From positions 1 to 64,000 of the forward strand of contig NZ_JOFT01000028.1 of NCBI RefSeq assembly GCF_000725805.1: 64,000 bases of DNA. The letters run 5' to 3'. Positions 7,848-16,314 of this stretch are shown in pieces (within the stretch, counting starts at the first letter, position 1; each line of letters begins with the position of its first letter). A program made the position numbers and the translations under genes. The notes below the pieces were generated by a model. That model searched no databases. It saw nothing but the letters and a program-made list of their open reading frames with translations, and had not been told where the DNA came from. The DNA comes from Streptomyces xanthophaeus. Its GTDB lineage: Bacteria; Actinomycetota; Actinomycetes; Streptomycetales; Streptomycetaceae.

Positions 7848-9005
7848 TCAGGCCTGTTCGGACGAGGGTCCGCGTCCGGAACCCCCGTACGAGTCCTCCG
7901 GCTCCTCCTCCAGCCACCAGGGAATCTTCGTCGACAGCCCGTACGCGCCCCTCAGGGCCTGCTCCGTCGTCGCCCTCGTCGCGTCCTCGGCCATGGTCCA
8001 GTACCGGTCGAAGTCGGCGCCCGTCCTCGCCTGCGAGGCCCGCATCCACGCCGTCCGCGCCGCGCCGAGCTCCTTGAGCTGGGCGTCGGCGGCCTTCTCC
8101 AGCCCCGGAAGGCCCCGGTCCCGCTCCAGCAGCCGGACCTCCTCGCTCAGGGCCCCGTACACGTGGCGCGCCCAGGCCTGGTGCTCCGCGAGCGCGTCGC
8201 CCGGATCCTCCTCCGGGGCGCGGCTCAAGGCGAACTCGACCTCGTTCGCCGCCTTCAGGAAGGACATCTGCGCTTGCGTGAGCACCCCTCCGTCGCGGCG
8301 CAGGCTGCCGCGCTGCTCGTGCTGGGTCGTGCCGATCACGCACAGCAGGTGCCGGTCCCCGGTGCTCCAGGTCTCGCGGGTGGGCGCGTAGGAGAACGTC
8401 TCGGCGCCCTCGGGCAGGGCCCAGGTGTCCATCGCGTAGGCGTCCTGCGCCCGCCAGCACTGCTCGTCCGCCTCGCGCTGCGCCTCGTCCGACCCCGGGA
8501 GCCCGCCCGGATCGAAGGAGCCGGCCGAGGTGACCTCGGCGTGGTGGTCCTGCGCGCAGTCCACCGCGTACGTCCGGGGCCGGTCGGTCATCAGGTGCCC
8601 GCCCGGCACGTTGAAGCAGTCGCCCGTCCGCAGGTCCTCGATGGGCGTGAGCTCCCCGTCGGCCGCTCCGTAGCCGCCCGCGCCGTCGAACCGGTCGCGG
8701 ACCGCCGTGCCGACCCGGTCGGCGGCCAGCCCGAGCACGCCCGTCATCAGCACGGAGACCACGAGTCCGACGATCGCGAGCGCCTTGCCCCGCTCCCTCT
8801 TCCTGGCGATCTGCACCAGGGCCACGACCGCGAAGACGATGCCGAGCGGCGGCAGGCACAGCAGCCCGACGAGCAGGGAGGCCAGGGCGAAGCCGTTCAG
8901 CGCGGCCGGCCGGCCGTACCCGGGCGGCGGTCCCCACGCCGGCGGCGGGGAGGGCGGGGGCCACTGGTACCCCGGTCCGGAGGGCGGGCTGGGCGGGGTG
9001 CTCAC
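7848..9005 (-). CDS. DUF4190 / septum-formation domain membrane protein
   Basis: A 385-residue protein. It starts with a cytoplasmic Pro/Gly-rich segment (PPSPPSGPGYQWPPPSPPPA), then a two-helix DUF4190 membrane hairpin (NGFALASLLVGLLCLPPLG and KALAIVGLVVSVLMTGVLGL). The extracellular part carries the motif TGDCFNVPGG and YAVDCAQDHHAEV, which is the paired-cysteine pattern of the septum-formation domain. Many actinobacterial paralogs exist and none is well understood. GTG 9005 is used because the downstream sequence fits the family start; the nearest GGGAG is 11 nt away, so the RBS is only fair. Confidence 0.85.
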   Translation of the reverse strand: MSTPPSPPSGPGYQWPPPSPPPAWGPPPGYGRPAALNGFALASLLVGLLCLPPLGIVFAVVALVQIARKRERGKALAIVGLVVSVLMTGVLGLAADRVGTAVRDRFDGAGGYGAADGELTPIEDLRTGDCFNVPGGHLMTDRPRTYAVDCAQDHHAEVTSAGSFDPGGLPGSDEAQREADEQCWRAQDAYAMDTWALPEGAETFSYAPTRETWSTGDRHLLCVIGTTQHEQRGSLRRDGGVLTQAQMSFLKAANEVEFALSRAPEEDPGDALAEHQAWARHVYGALSEEVRLLERDRGLPGLEKAADAQLKELGAARTAWMRASQARTGADFDRYWTMAEDATRATTEQALRGAYGLSTKIPWWLEEEPEDSYGGSGRGPSSEQA

Positions 9006-9061
9006 GGGACGGGGGACTCCCTCACGGGTGGCGCGAACGAATGCGCGAAATAGTACGCAGC

Positions 9062-9089
9062 GGGGGCGACCGCCCTGCCGGTCGCCCCC
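9062..9089 (-). terminator. GC hairpin between subtilase and DUF4190 genes
   Basis: GGGGGCGACCG at 9062-9072 pairs perfectly with CGGTCGCCCCC at 9079-9089 over a 6-nt loop. It lies downstream of the subtilase stop and upstream of the DUF4190 start, both on the minus strand, so it probably separates the two transcripts. Confidence 0.55.
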
Positions 9090-9196
9090 GCCTGTTCATC
9101 GCGGCGTACGTGGTGCTGCCGTGCGCGGTCCCGCGCGCCCGGCCGTACGCGGTGCCCCGGTGGGGCGCCCCGGGGTCAGCGCCCCGGGGTCATCCG

Positions 9197-10768
9197 TCAG
9201 AACTGCAGGGCCCACGAGTCGATCTTGCCGATGTCGGCACCCGCGAGGTCCGCGACGCGGAGCTTCCAGACGCCGTTGGCGACCTCGGAGGAGGCGTTCA
9301 CGGTGAAGTTCTGGATGATGTTGTCAGCGCTGCCGCCGGTGCGGTTGCGCAGGTTGTAGACGGTGCCGTCGGGGGCGACCAGGTCGACCCGCAGGTCACC
9401 GACGTAGGTGTGCTTGATGTCGACCGGGACGCTCAGCGCGGCCGGGGCGTTGCCGGAGATCCCGCTGACGGTGATCGGCGACTCGACGGTGGAGTTGTCG
9501 GCGATCGCGTAGTCGTTCAGGTTCTCGAAGCGGGTGCCCGGGTCGGGCGGGGTGGTGCCGGCGCCGATGTTGAGCAGGCGGTTCGGAGAACCGGTGCCGG
9601 GGCTGGTGACCACGTTCGGGGTCGAGGCGGCGACCAGGCCCGCGGATATCTGGGCCGGGGTGCTGCCCGGGTTCTGCGAGAGGTAGACGGCGGCCGCGCC
9701 CGCGACGTGCGGCGAGGCCATCGAGGTGCCGGAGATCGTGTTCGTGGCGGTGTCGCCCGTGCCCCACGTGGAGGTGATGGAGGAGCCCGGCGCGAAGATG
9801 TCCAGGATCGAGCCGTAGTTGGAGTAGCTCGCCTTGGCGTCCGTGTTGGTGGTGGCGCCGACCGTGATGGCCTCGGCGACGCGCGCCGGGGACTTGGTGG
9901 AGGCGTCCGTCGACTCGTTGCCCGCGGCCACGGCGTAGGTGATGCCGGAGGCGATGGAGTTGCGGACGGCGGTGTCGAGCGCGGAGTCCGCGCCGCCGCC
10001 GAGCGACATGTTGGCGACGGCCGGCTTGACGGCGTTGCGCGTCACCCAGTCGATGCCCGCCACGACCTGGGCCGTGGTGCCCGAGCCCTGGTTGTTGAGC
10101 ACGCGGACACCGACGATCTTGACCTTCTTGGCCACGCCGTACGCGCCGCCGCCGACGGTGCCAGCGACGTGGGTGCCGTGGCCGTGGCCGTCCTGGGCGG
10201 TGTTGTCGTTGTCGATCGCGTCGAAGCCGTCGGAGGCACGGCCGCCGAAGTCCTGGTGCGTCTTGCGGACGCCGGTGTCGATGATGTAGGCGGTGACGCC
10301 CTCACCGGCCTTGTCCGGGTAGGTGTAGCTCTGGTTCAGCGGCAGCGCGCGCTGGTCGATGCGGTCCAGGCCCCAGGACGGCGGGTTGGGCTGGGTGGCG
10401 TCGACGGTGAAGGTCCGGTTCTGCACGACCGACTTGACCGCGGGGTCGGCGGCGAGTTTTCTGGCCTGCGCCTCGGAGACCTCGACGGAGTAGCCGTTGA
10501 GGGCCGCACTGTAGGTCCGGTCGATCTTCGCGCCGTACCGCTTGGCGACGGCCTTGCCGCTGTCCGCGGTGGAACGCGCGGAGTCGTTCAGGGTCACGAT
10601 GTAGCTGCCGGAGACGGCGCCCGGCGCGCCGGCGTTCTCGATGACGCCCTGCGCGCCCTGGTCGGCCGCGGAGGCGGGTAACGCGGCGGCCGCGCCGAGC
10701 GCGAGGGCCACGACGGCGATCGCGCTGACGCCGGCGATCTTCCGGCGGGTGTGACGCATCACGGACAT
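9197..10768 (-). CDS. Secreted S8 subtilisin-like serine protease with C-terminal P-domain
   Basis: A 523-residue extracellular protease. Order: signal peptide (MRHTRRKIAGVSAIAVVALA), inhibitor-I9 propeptide (SYIVTLNDSARSTADSGKAV), subtilase domain, P-type beta-sandwich. The triad is visible as Asp in YIIDTGVRKTHQDFG, His in GHGHGTHVAGT and Ser in GTSMASPHVAG; the oxyanion Asn lies in VAAGNES. The P-domain (PDPGTRFENLNDYAIADNST to the end) stabilises such enzymes. The start at 10768 is chosen because GGAGGA lies 9 nt upstream and the signal peptide follows; an upstream in-frame extension is Arg/Pro-rich and implausible. Confidence 0.95.
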   Translation of the reverse strand: MSVMRHTRRKIAGVSAIAVVALALGAAAALPASAADQGAQGVIENAGAPGAVSGSYIVTLNDSARSTADSGKAVAKRYGAKIDRTYSAALNGYSVEVSEAQARKLAADPAVKSVVQNRTFTVDATQPNPPSWGLDRIDQRALPLNQSYTYPDKAGEGVTAYIIDTGVRKTHQDFGGRASDGFDAIDNDNTAQDGHGHGTHVAGTVGGGAYGVAKKVKIVGVRVLNNQGSGTTAQVVAGIDWVTRNAVKPAVANMSLGGGADSALDTAVRNSIASGITYAVAAGNESTDASTKSPARVAEAITVGATTNTDAKASYSNYGSILDIFAPGSSITSTWGTGDTATNTISGTSMASPHVAGAAAVYLSQNPGSTPAQISAGLVAASTPNVVTSPGTGSPNRLLNIGAGTTPPDPGTRFENLNDYAIADNSTVESPITVSGISGNAPAALSVPVDIKHTYVGDLRVDLVAPDGTVYNLRNRTGGSADNIIQNFTVNASSEVANGVWKLRVADLAGADIGKIDSWALQF

Positions 10769-10853
10769 GTGAGGTGTCCTCCAGATAGGTGGTGCGTTGC
10801 GGGGGGTTGCGCGCAGCCGCAGGCCCCGCCCGGACATGACTTAGGCATGGTCA

Positions 10854-10859
10854 TGACAA
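10854..10859 (-). promoter_or_regulatory. Candidate -35 (TTGTCA) of the subtilase promoter
   Basis: TTGTCA on the minus strand lies about 90 bp upstream of the subtilase start in an AT-richer patch. The matching -10 is not convincing, so this is a weak call. Confidence 0.3.
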
Positions 10860-10986
10860 GGCAGATGGCCCAACAGGCTGTCGCCTCCGAAAGGTTGACC
10901 CAGCCCCGCCGCCTCCCACAAGAGGACCGTGCAGCCGTAACATCCGTGCCATACGACGGCCATGATTGAGCAAAGGCGCTCCGCAC

Positions 10987-12078
10987 ATGACGCACGCACT
11001 CCCCGGTTACGTCTGCCCCGAGGACGGGACGTGCGCCGACGTCCGGACGACCCCCTGGTGCTGCCCGGTCTGCGGCGGCCCCTGGGACCTCGACTTCACA
11101 CCGGATCCGGCCAGCCCCCTCGAACCCGCCTGCGGACCCAATTCCCTGTGGCGGTACGCGCCCGCACTGCCGCTGCCGGGGGCGTTCGCCGTCTCCCTGG
11201 CGGAGGGGCACACTCCACTGGTGCCGCTGGCGGAACGGGTTCACGCCAAACTCGACTTCATGATGCCGACGCTGTCCTTCAAGGACCGGGGCGCGGTGAT
11301 GCTCGCCGAGCTGGCCAGGCGGCTGGCCCCGCAGCGGGTCGTGGCGGACAGCAGCGGCAACGCGGGAACGGCCGTGGCGGCATACTGCGCACGGGCGGGC
11401 CTCACTTGTGAAGTTTTCGTGCCCGAGGGCACCTCGGAGCGCAAGACCGACCGGATGCGGGCCCACGGGGCGGCCGTACGCGTGGTCCCGGGCGGCCGCG
11501 AGGCCGCGGCGGGGGCGGCCCGGGAGGCCGCCGACGGGCCGGGGGTCTTCTACGCGAGCCACGTCTTCAACCCGTACTTCCTGCACGGCACGAAGACCTA
11601 CGTGTACGAGGTGTGGGAGGAGCTGGGCGGCCGGCTGCCGCAGGCCCTGGTCCTCCCGGTGGGCAACGGCACCCTGCTGCTGGGAGCCGCCCTGGCCGTG
11701 GAGGAACTGGCCCGGCGCGGGGTCCGCCCGCCCGCCCTGATCGCGGTGCAGGCCGAGGCGGTGGCCCCGCTGGCGGAGGCCTTCGCGGCGGGGGCCGAGG
11801 ACGCCGCCCCGGTGGAACAGCGGCCGACCCTGGCCGAGGGGATCGCGATCCCGGCGCCGCCGAGGGCCCGTCAGATCCTGGCCGCGGTGCGCAAGTCCGG
11901 CGGCACCTTCCTCACGGTCTCCGAGGACCGCCTGCGCAAGGCCCGGCAGGACCTGGCCGCCCGCGGCCTCTTCGTGGAACCGACGGCCGCGGCCTGCTGG
12001 GCCGCGGTGGGCCCGGCCGCCCCGGACGACCCCCTCCAGGGCCGCACGGCGGTCCTCCCCCTCTGCGGCGCGCAGTAA
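10987..12078 (+). CDS. Threonine synthase-like PLP-dependent enzyme
   Basis: A 363-residue fold-type-II PLP enzyme. An N-terminal zinc-ribbon-like segment (CPEDG, then CCPVCGGPWDLD) precedes the catalytic domain, as in class II threonine synthases. The PLP lysine is in LSFKDRGAVM and the phosphate-binding loop in DSSGNAGTAVAAY. It likely performs beta/gamma replacement or elimination on a phosphohomoserine-like substrate, but several branches share these motifs. The start at 10987 has AAAGG 10 nt upstream; a TTG 21 bp earlier lacks a site. It is divergent from the subtilase gene. Confidence 0.85.
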   Translation: MTHALPGYVCPEDGTCADVRTTPWCCPVCGGPWDLDFTPDPASPLEPACGPNSLWRYAPALPLPGAFAVSLAEGHTPLVPLAERVHAKLDFMMPTLSFKDRGAVMLAELARRLAPQRVVADSSGNAGTAVAAYCARAGLTCEVFVPEGTSERKTDRMRAHGAAVRVVPGGREAAAGAAREAADGPGVFYASHVFNPYFLHGTKTYVYEVWEELGGRLPQALVLPVGNGTLLLGAALAVEELARRGVRPPALIAVQAEAVAPLAEAFAAGAEDAAPVEQRPTLAEGIAIPAPPRARQILAAVRKSGGTFLTVSEDRLRKARQDLAARGLFVEPTAAACWAAVGPAAPDDPLQGRTAVLPLCGAQ

Positions 12079-12153
12079 CGCGGGGCCGCAGGGCGGCGCA
12101 GGCGGGGCAGCGGCGGGTCGCCGCCCTCAGCTCGGCGCGAGCGCGTTCCGGGA

Positions 12154-12182
12154 CCCGGGCGCCCCGCGCCCCCGGCTGACGC
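12154..12182. repeat. 29-bp direct repeat, copy 1
   Basis: Begins CCCGGGCGCC and ends GGCTGACGC; identical to 12261-12289. The copies are 107 bp apart in a non-coding spacer. Either recent local duplication or paired protein sites. Confidence 0.8.
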
Positions 12183-12260
12183 GGCGCGAAGCAGCCCGCG
12201 AACGGGCCGCACGTGGCGGGCCTCGAAGCAGGCCGCCGCGATGACTGCTGAGGCCGAGTC

Positions 12261-12289
12261 CCCGGGCGCCCCGCGCCCCCGGCTGACGC
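12261..12289. repeat. 29-bp direct repeat, copy 2
   Basis: Identical to 12154-12182; see that entry. Flanking bases differ, so the duplication is confined to these 29 bp. Confidence 0.8.
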
Positions 12290-12434
12290 AGCGCCAGCCG
12301 GAGAGCGGGCCGCGGCGCGCGCCCCGGCACAGGCCCGCAGACGGGCCGGGCGGCCCCGCCCCAGGCGGCCCCGGTGGGGACTCCGTGTCGGAAAATCGCC
12401 AGCTTCGCGCGGGGCGGTCTGGTCCACTGGGGGC

Positions 12435-13253
12435 ATGACTCCTCAGCTCGATCTTGCCGCGCAGGCCCGCGCGTTCGCGGCCCTGCACACCCCCGCACGG
12501 CCCCTGGCCCTCGCCAATGCCTGGGACGTCGCCGGTGCCCGTCTCGTCGAGGCCGCGGGTGCGGCCGCCGTCGCCACCACCAGCGCGGGCGTGGCCTGGT
12601 CCCTCGGTTCCCCCGACGGGGACGCGCTGGCCCGCGACCGGGCCCTGGACCTCGTCGCCCGGGTGGCCTCCGCGGTCTCCGTGCCCGTCACCGCCGACAT
12701 CGAGGGCGGCTTCGGCGCGGACCCCGACGCCGTGGCCGAGACCGTCACCGGGGTGCTTGCCGCCGGTGCGGCCGGCATCAACATCGAGGACGGCAGCCGC
12801 GACCCCGCCGAGTACGCGGAGCGCCTGGCCGCGGCCCGCGCCGCCGCCGGGGCCGCCGGGGTCCCGCTCTACATCAACGCCCGCGTCGACACCTACCTCC
12901 GCGGTCTCGGCGATCCCGCCACCCGGCTCGACGAGACCCTCGCCCGCGCCGCCGCCTACCTCCGGGCCGGGGCCACCGGCATCTTCGTGCCCGGGGTCAC
13001 CGACCCGGCCACCGTCGCCGAGCTCGCCAAGGGCATCGACGCTCCCCTGAACGTCCTCGTCGGCCCCGGCGCCCCGAGCGTCGGCGAGCTGGGCGCCCTC
13101 GGCGTCTCCCGCGTCAGCCTCGGCTCGTGGGTCGCGGAGGCCGCGTACGCCGTCGTGCGCCGCGCCACCGAGGAGCTCCTCGCCGACGGCACCTACGGAT
13201 CGCTGGAGCACTCCCTCCCCTACGGCGAGCTGAACGCCCTGCTCAAGGGCTGA
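12435..13253 (+). CDS. Isocitrate lyase / PEP mutase family protein
   Basis: A 272-residue (beta/alpha)8 protein of the PEP mutase/isocitrate lyase superfamily. Features: LANAWDVAGARLVEAAGAAA near the N-terminus, TTSAGVAWSLG, the metal-binding ADIEGGFG, and NIEDGS. Family members make or break C-C or P-C bonds in oxaloacetate, 2-methylisocitrate or phosphonopyruvate. No phosphonate genes are nearby, so a C-C lyase is more likely than a mutase; the substrate is unknown. The start is followed by family-typical sequence. Confidence 0.85.
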   Translation: MTPQLDLAAQARAFAALHTPARPLALANAWDVAGARLVEAAGAAAVATTSAGVAWSLGSPDGDALARDRALDLVARVASAVSVPVTADIEGGFGADPDAVAETVTGVLAAGAAGINIEDGSRDPAEYAERLAAARAAAGAAGVPLYINARVDTYLRGLGDPATRLDETLARAAAYLRAGATGIFVPGVTDPATVAELAKGIDAPLNVLVGPGAPSVGELGALGVSRVSLGSWVAEAAYAVVRRATEELLADGTYGSLEHSLPYGELNALLKG

Positions 13254-13294
13254 GACCCAGGGAAATCCCCGAAGCCTGCCTAGGCCGACCAACC

Positions 13295-13300
13295 TAGGAT
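13295..13300 (+). promoter_or_regulatory. -10 hexamer TAGGAT, leaderless start of the EamA gene
   Basis: TAGGAT is followed by CCGGCC (6 nt) and ATG 13307, so the transcript probably begins at the start codon. It lies 41 bp after the previous stop codon. Confidence 0.55.
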
Positions 13301-13306
13301 CCGGCC

Positions 13307-14242
13307 ATGCGCACATCCACTCCGGCGGAGACCGCGGCCCCGGCCGGCCCCCACCGCACGATCACCGGCGCCGTCTGGACCGCCCTGGCCCTCGTGTACG
13401 TCGTCTGGGGCTCGACCTACCTCGGGATCCGGATCGTCGTGCAGACCATGCCGCCGTTCCTCTCCGCCGGAGTCCGCTTCATCACCGCCGCCCTGCTGCT
13501 CGCCGCCGTCGTCGCCTGGCGCTACGGCCCCGCCGCGCTCAAGGCCACCGGGACCCAGCTCCGCTCGGCGGCACTGGTCGGCCTGCTGCTGATCCTCGGC
13601 GGGAACGGCCTGGTCGTGCTCGCCGAGACCTCGGTCCCGTCCGGCCTCGCCGCGCTGCTGGTGGCCTCGGTCCCCGTGTGGCTGGTGGTGCTGCGGGCAG
13701 GCACCGGGGACCGGCCGCCGCTGCGCACCCTCGGCGGCGTCCTGCTCGGCCTCGCCGGGCTCGCGGTGCTGACCCTGCCCGGGCTGAGCGGGGAGGTGCG
13801 GCTGTCCGGGGTGCTGCTGGTGCTGGCCGCCTCGGTGCTGTGGTCCCTCGGCTCCTTCTCCGCGTCGAAGCTGACGCTGCCGGACAATCCCTTCAGCGCG
13901 AGCGCGTACCAGATGCTCGCGGGCGGGCTGGGCGGCATCGTCGTGGGCCTGCTGCGCGGCGAGCACCGCGGACTGGACCCGGCGGCCTTCTCCACCGCCT
14001 CGTGGCTGGCCCTCGGCTACCTGGTCCTCTTCGGCTCGCTCGTCGGCTTCACCGCGTACGTGTGGCTGCTCCGGGCGGCGCCGCTGTCGCTGGTGTCCAC
14101 GTACGCGTACGTCAATCCGGTCGTGGCCGTCGCCCTCGGGGGACTGATCCTCGACGAGGCCCTGACCTGGCCGATCGTGCTCGGAGGAGCGGTCGTCGTG
14201 GCGGGCGTGGGCGTGATCGTCAGCACCGAGCGGCGGCCGTAG
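13307..14242 (+). CDS. EamA-family (DMT superfamily) exporter
   Basis: A 311-residue polytopic membrane protein with about 10 hydrophobic helices and the two EamA repeats, beginning YVVWGSTYLGIRIVVQTMPP. Homologs (RhtA/YdcZ-like) export amino acids or other small metabolites. The helix near the C-terminus (LVSTYAYVNPVVAVALGGLI) is the family signature for the second repeat. It ends 20 bp before the convergent protease gene. Confidence 0.92.
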   Translation: MRTSTPAETAAPAGPHRTITGAVWTALALVYVVWGSTYLGIRIVVQTMPPFLSAGVRFITAALLLAAVVAWRYGPAALKATGTQLRSAALVGLLLILGGNGLVVLAETSVPSGLAALLVASVPVWLVVLRAGTGDRPPLRTLGGVLLGLAGLAVLTLPGLSGEVRLSGVLLVLAASVLWSLGSFSASKLTLPDNPFSASAYQMLAGGLGGIVVGLLRGEHRGLDPAAFSTASWLALGYLVLFGSLVGFTAYVWLLRAAPLSLVSTYAYVNPVVAVALGGLILDEALTWPIVLGGAVVVAGVGVIVSTERRP

Positions 14243-14262
14243 GCCGCACGTGCGGCGGTGGT

Positions 14263-15054
14263 TCAGCCCCGGGCCGCACGTTCGTAGAGCGCCTTGGCGT
14301 TCTCGTCGAAGAGCGCGGCCGTGGAGTCCACGTCCGTGTCCCCGCCGCTCAGCACGCCGATCAGCCGGCCCGCGGGGGCGGAGCCGCCCCGGTCCGCGAT
14401 CCAGGGGCTGCCGCTGGTGCCCGTCCAGAACCCGGCGCAGCTGATGTACAGCATGTCGGGGTCGTCCTCGTCGTGGGCGGTCTGGGTCGTGCAGGAGACG
14501 GGCTTGTTCTGCGGGTTGTGCTCGGACTCCGGGTAGCCGACGACCGTCACGTCCCGTTCGTACCCGGAGGTCCAGTCGGGTGCGGGGGCCTGGTCCCCGC
14601 CGCCCACGGCCTCCTGGACGCTGCGGCCGTCCTCGTCGGGCTCGATGGTGAGGAAGGCGAAGTCGGCGGTGTCCTCGCCCCACTTCGTCCAGCGCTCGTC
14701 CACGTGGATCGAGCGGACCTTCCACACCCCCAGCGGGTGGCTGCCGGAGCCCTCGCCCGAGAAGGCGGGCGCGAAGGCCAGCTCGCCGATGGCCAGGCCG
14801 TCGTGGGCGACCTCGCCCGGTTTCCCGTCCTCGCCCGCGGGGGCCACGCAGTGCGCCGCGGTGGCGACGACGTTGCCCTCGGGGCTGTCGACGACGCTGG
14901 CCGTGCACCAGTGCTCGCCGTTGGCCATGAGCACGCCGACGGTGGGGAAGGGGTGCACGGGCTGCTCGCCCGGCGCCTTGAGGAACACGACGGCGAAGAG
15001 CGCCACGACCCCCGCGACGGCGGCGACCGACGCCCCCTTCACCACCGGGGTCAT
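14263..15054 (-). CDS. Membrane-anchored trypsin-like serine protease
   Basis: A 263-residue protein with one N-terminal hydrophobic anchor (ASVAAVAGVVALFAVVFL) and a chymotrypsin-fold domain outside the membrane. The catalytic triad is visible as His in VATAAHCV, Asp in DTADFAFLTI and Ser in GTSGSPWI. Single cysteines in WCTASVV and SCAGFW may pair. ATG 15054 overlaps the stop of the upstream esterase as ATGA, so the two are translationally coupled. Confidence 0.88.
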   Translation of the reverse strand: MTPVVKGASVAAVAGVVALFAVVFLKAPGEQPVHPFPTVGVLMANGEHWCTASVVDSPEGNVVATAAHCVAPAGEDGKPGEVAHDGLAIGELAFAPAFSGEGSGSHPLGVWKVRSIHVDERWTKWGEDTADFAFLTIEPDEDGRSVQEAVGGGDQAPAPDWTSGYERDVTVVGYPESEHNPQNKPVSCTTQTAHDEDDPDMLYISCAGFWTGTSGSPWIADRGGSAPAGRLIGVLSGGDTDVDSTAALFDENAKALYERAARG

Positions 15055-16133
15055 CGCACGCCGGGGTCGGGGGTCGGTCCGGACATCACCTTGCTGATCC
15101 ACTCCAGGGAGCCCTCCCTCATACCGCGTACGTACGACTTTCCGTCGTGTCCACCATCCTGGATCACCTGGAGCGTGGTGTGCACGGGACCCTTCCCGTA
15201 CTCCTGCATGAACTTCTCGGCCTTCTCGCGGCCGGTCTCCGCGGTGCCGATCTGGAAGTTGACGTAGACGTCGGGACCGCCCGCCCTGATCAGCTTCTCG
15301 GCGAGCTTCTCGGGGTTGTCCGCGTCCATGGCCTGCGTGTTCCCCTGCCACAGCGGGGAGTCGGGGACGATGTCGGTGCCGCTGGCGATGACCGCCTTGA
15401 ACCGGTCGGGGTGCTTCAGGAGCTGCTTGAAGCCGTTGAACCCGCCCGCGGAGGAGCCCATGAAGGCCCATCCGTCGCGGGAGGTGAAGGTCCGGAAATT
15501 GGCCTTCGCGAAATCCGGGACGTCCTCGGCCATCCAGGTGCCCATCCTGGGCTGGCCGGGGATGTCCGAGCCGTCGAAGTGGTGCTTGGTGTCGGCGTTG
15601 GTCACCGGCATGACGAGGATGAAGGGCAGGCTCGTACCCGCCTTCGCCCCGTCGCTCACGGCCTTCTGGAGGCCGAGCCCCGGACCGGTGCCCCAGTAGT
15701 TCGTGGGGTAGCCGCGGCCGCCGGGCAGGGAGATCAGGACGGGGAAGGCGCTCCGGGCGTACTTCGGGTCCTCGTACTCCTTGGGCACCCACACCCACAC
15801 GTCCCCCGTGAAGCCGGATTTCGCCCCCGTGAGCGTGGTCCGGCCGATCTGCGTGCCGTCCGGCATCCGGTGGGTGCGGACGAACTCGGCCGCCGGCCCG
15901 GTGGGCATGCTCACGCCGGGCCGGACGGCGGAGGCGGTGGCGGCCTTCTGCTGGACCTTCCCGAAGGAGACCGGGTCCCCCACGTCGGAGAAGAGCCCGG
16001 TCTTGTAGGCGGCCGCGCCGCCGGCGGCGAGGGTGAGCGCGAGCCCACCGCTGATCAGGATGAGGCGCAGGCGCTTGGGGCGACGGCCGCCCTCGGTCGA
16101 GGGGCTGCCGTCGCCTTGCTGGTCATGCTGCAC
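15051..16133 (-). CDS. Extracytoplasmic alpha/beta-hydrolase esterase, paralog 1
   Basis: A 360-residue protein with an N-terminal transmembrane helix (LRLILISGGLALTLAAGGAA) and an esterase-D/antigen-85-like alpha/beta-hydrolase domain outside. The nucleophile elbow is GSSAGG; PVLISLPGGRGYPTNYW supplies the oxyanion region and DGGHDGKSYVRG the His. It is closely similar over its whole length to the product at 16315-17436, so the pair is a tandem duplication. It overlaps the following protease gene by 4 nt. Natural substrate unknown; a mycolyl-transferase role is unlikely outside mycolate-containing genera. Confidence 0.88.
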   Translation of the reverse strand: MQHDQQGDGSPSTEGGRRPKRLRLILISGGLALTLAAGGAAAYKTGLFSDVGDPVSFGKVQQKAATASAVRPGVSMPTGPAAEFVRTHRMPDGTQIGRTTLTGAKSGFTGDVWVWVPKEYEDPKYARSAFPVLISLPGGRGYPTNYWGTGPGLGLQKAVSDGAKAGTSLPFILVMPVTNADTKHHFDGSDIPGQPRMGTWMAEDVPDFAKANFRTFTSRDGWAFMGSSAGGFNGFKQLLKHPDRFKAVIASGTDIVPDSPLWQGNTQAMDADNPEKLAEKLIRAGGPDVYVNFQIGTAETGREKAEKFMQEYGKGPVHTTLQVIQDGGHDGKSYVRGMREGSLEWISKVMSGPTPDPGVR

Positions 16134-16314
16134 GGATGTGTCCCGTTCCTTCTCCGGCGCTCACCTCGGAGCGCGGGCCGGACCGTTCGGTCCCCCTTAC
16201 TCCTTCTACAGAGGTGTGAACGACCGGATGGGTTGCCTGGGACGGGCGCGGCGTGGCGTGGCCCGCAGCACACGCGCTCCACGCAGCCCGCGACGCCCCC
16301 GCGCACGGGTCCGG

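Larger units (their letters stand above)
12079..12434. other. 356-bp gene-free spacer with a 29-bp direct repeat
   Basis: No coding region has support here. The spacer holds two perfect 29-bp copies (12154-12182 and 12261-12289) and is extremely GC-rich. The last 30 bp carry the ribosome binding area of the next gene. Confidence 0.6.

Noticed and set aside
9041..10681. 546-codon plus-strand frame opposite the subtilase
   Set aside because: Shadow of the subtilase gene, which has the full catalytic triad, propeptide and signal peptide.
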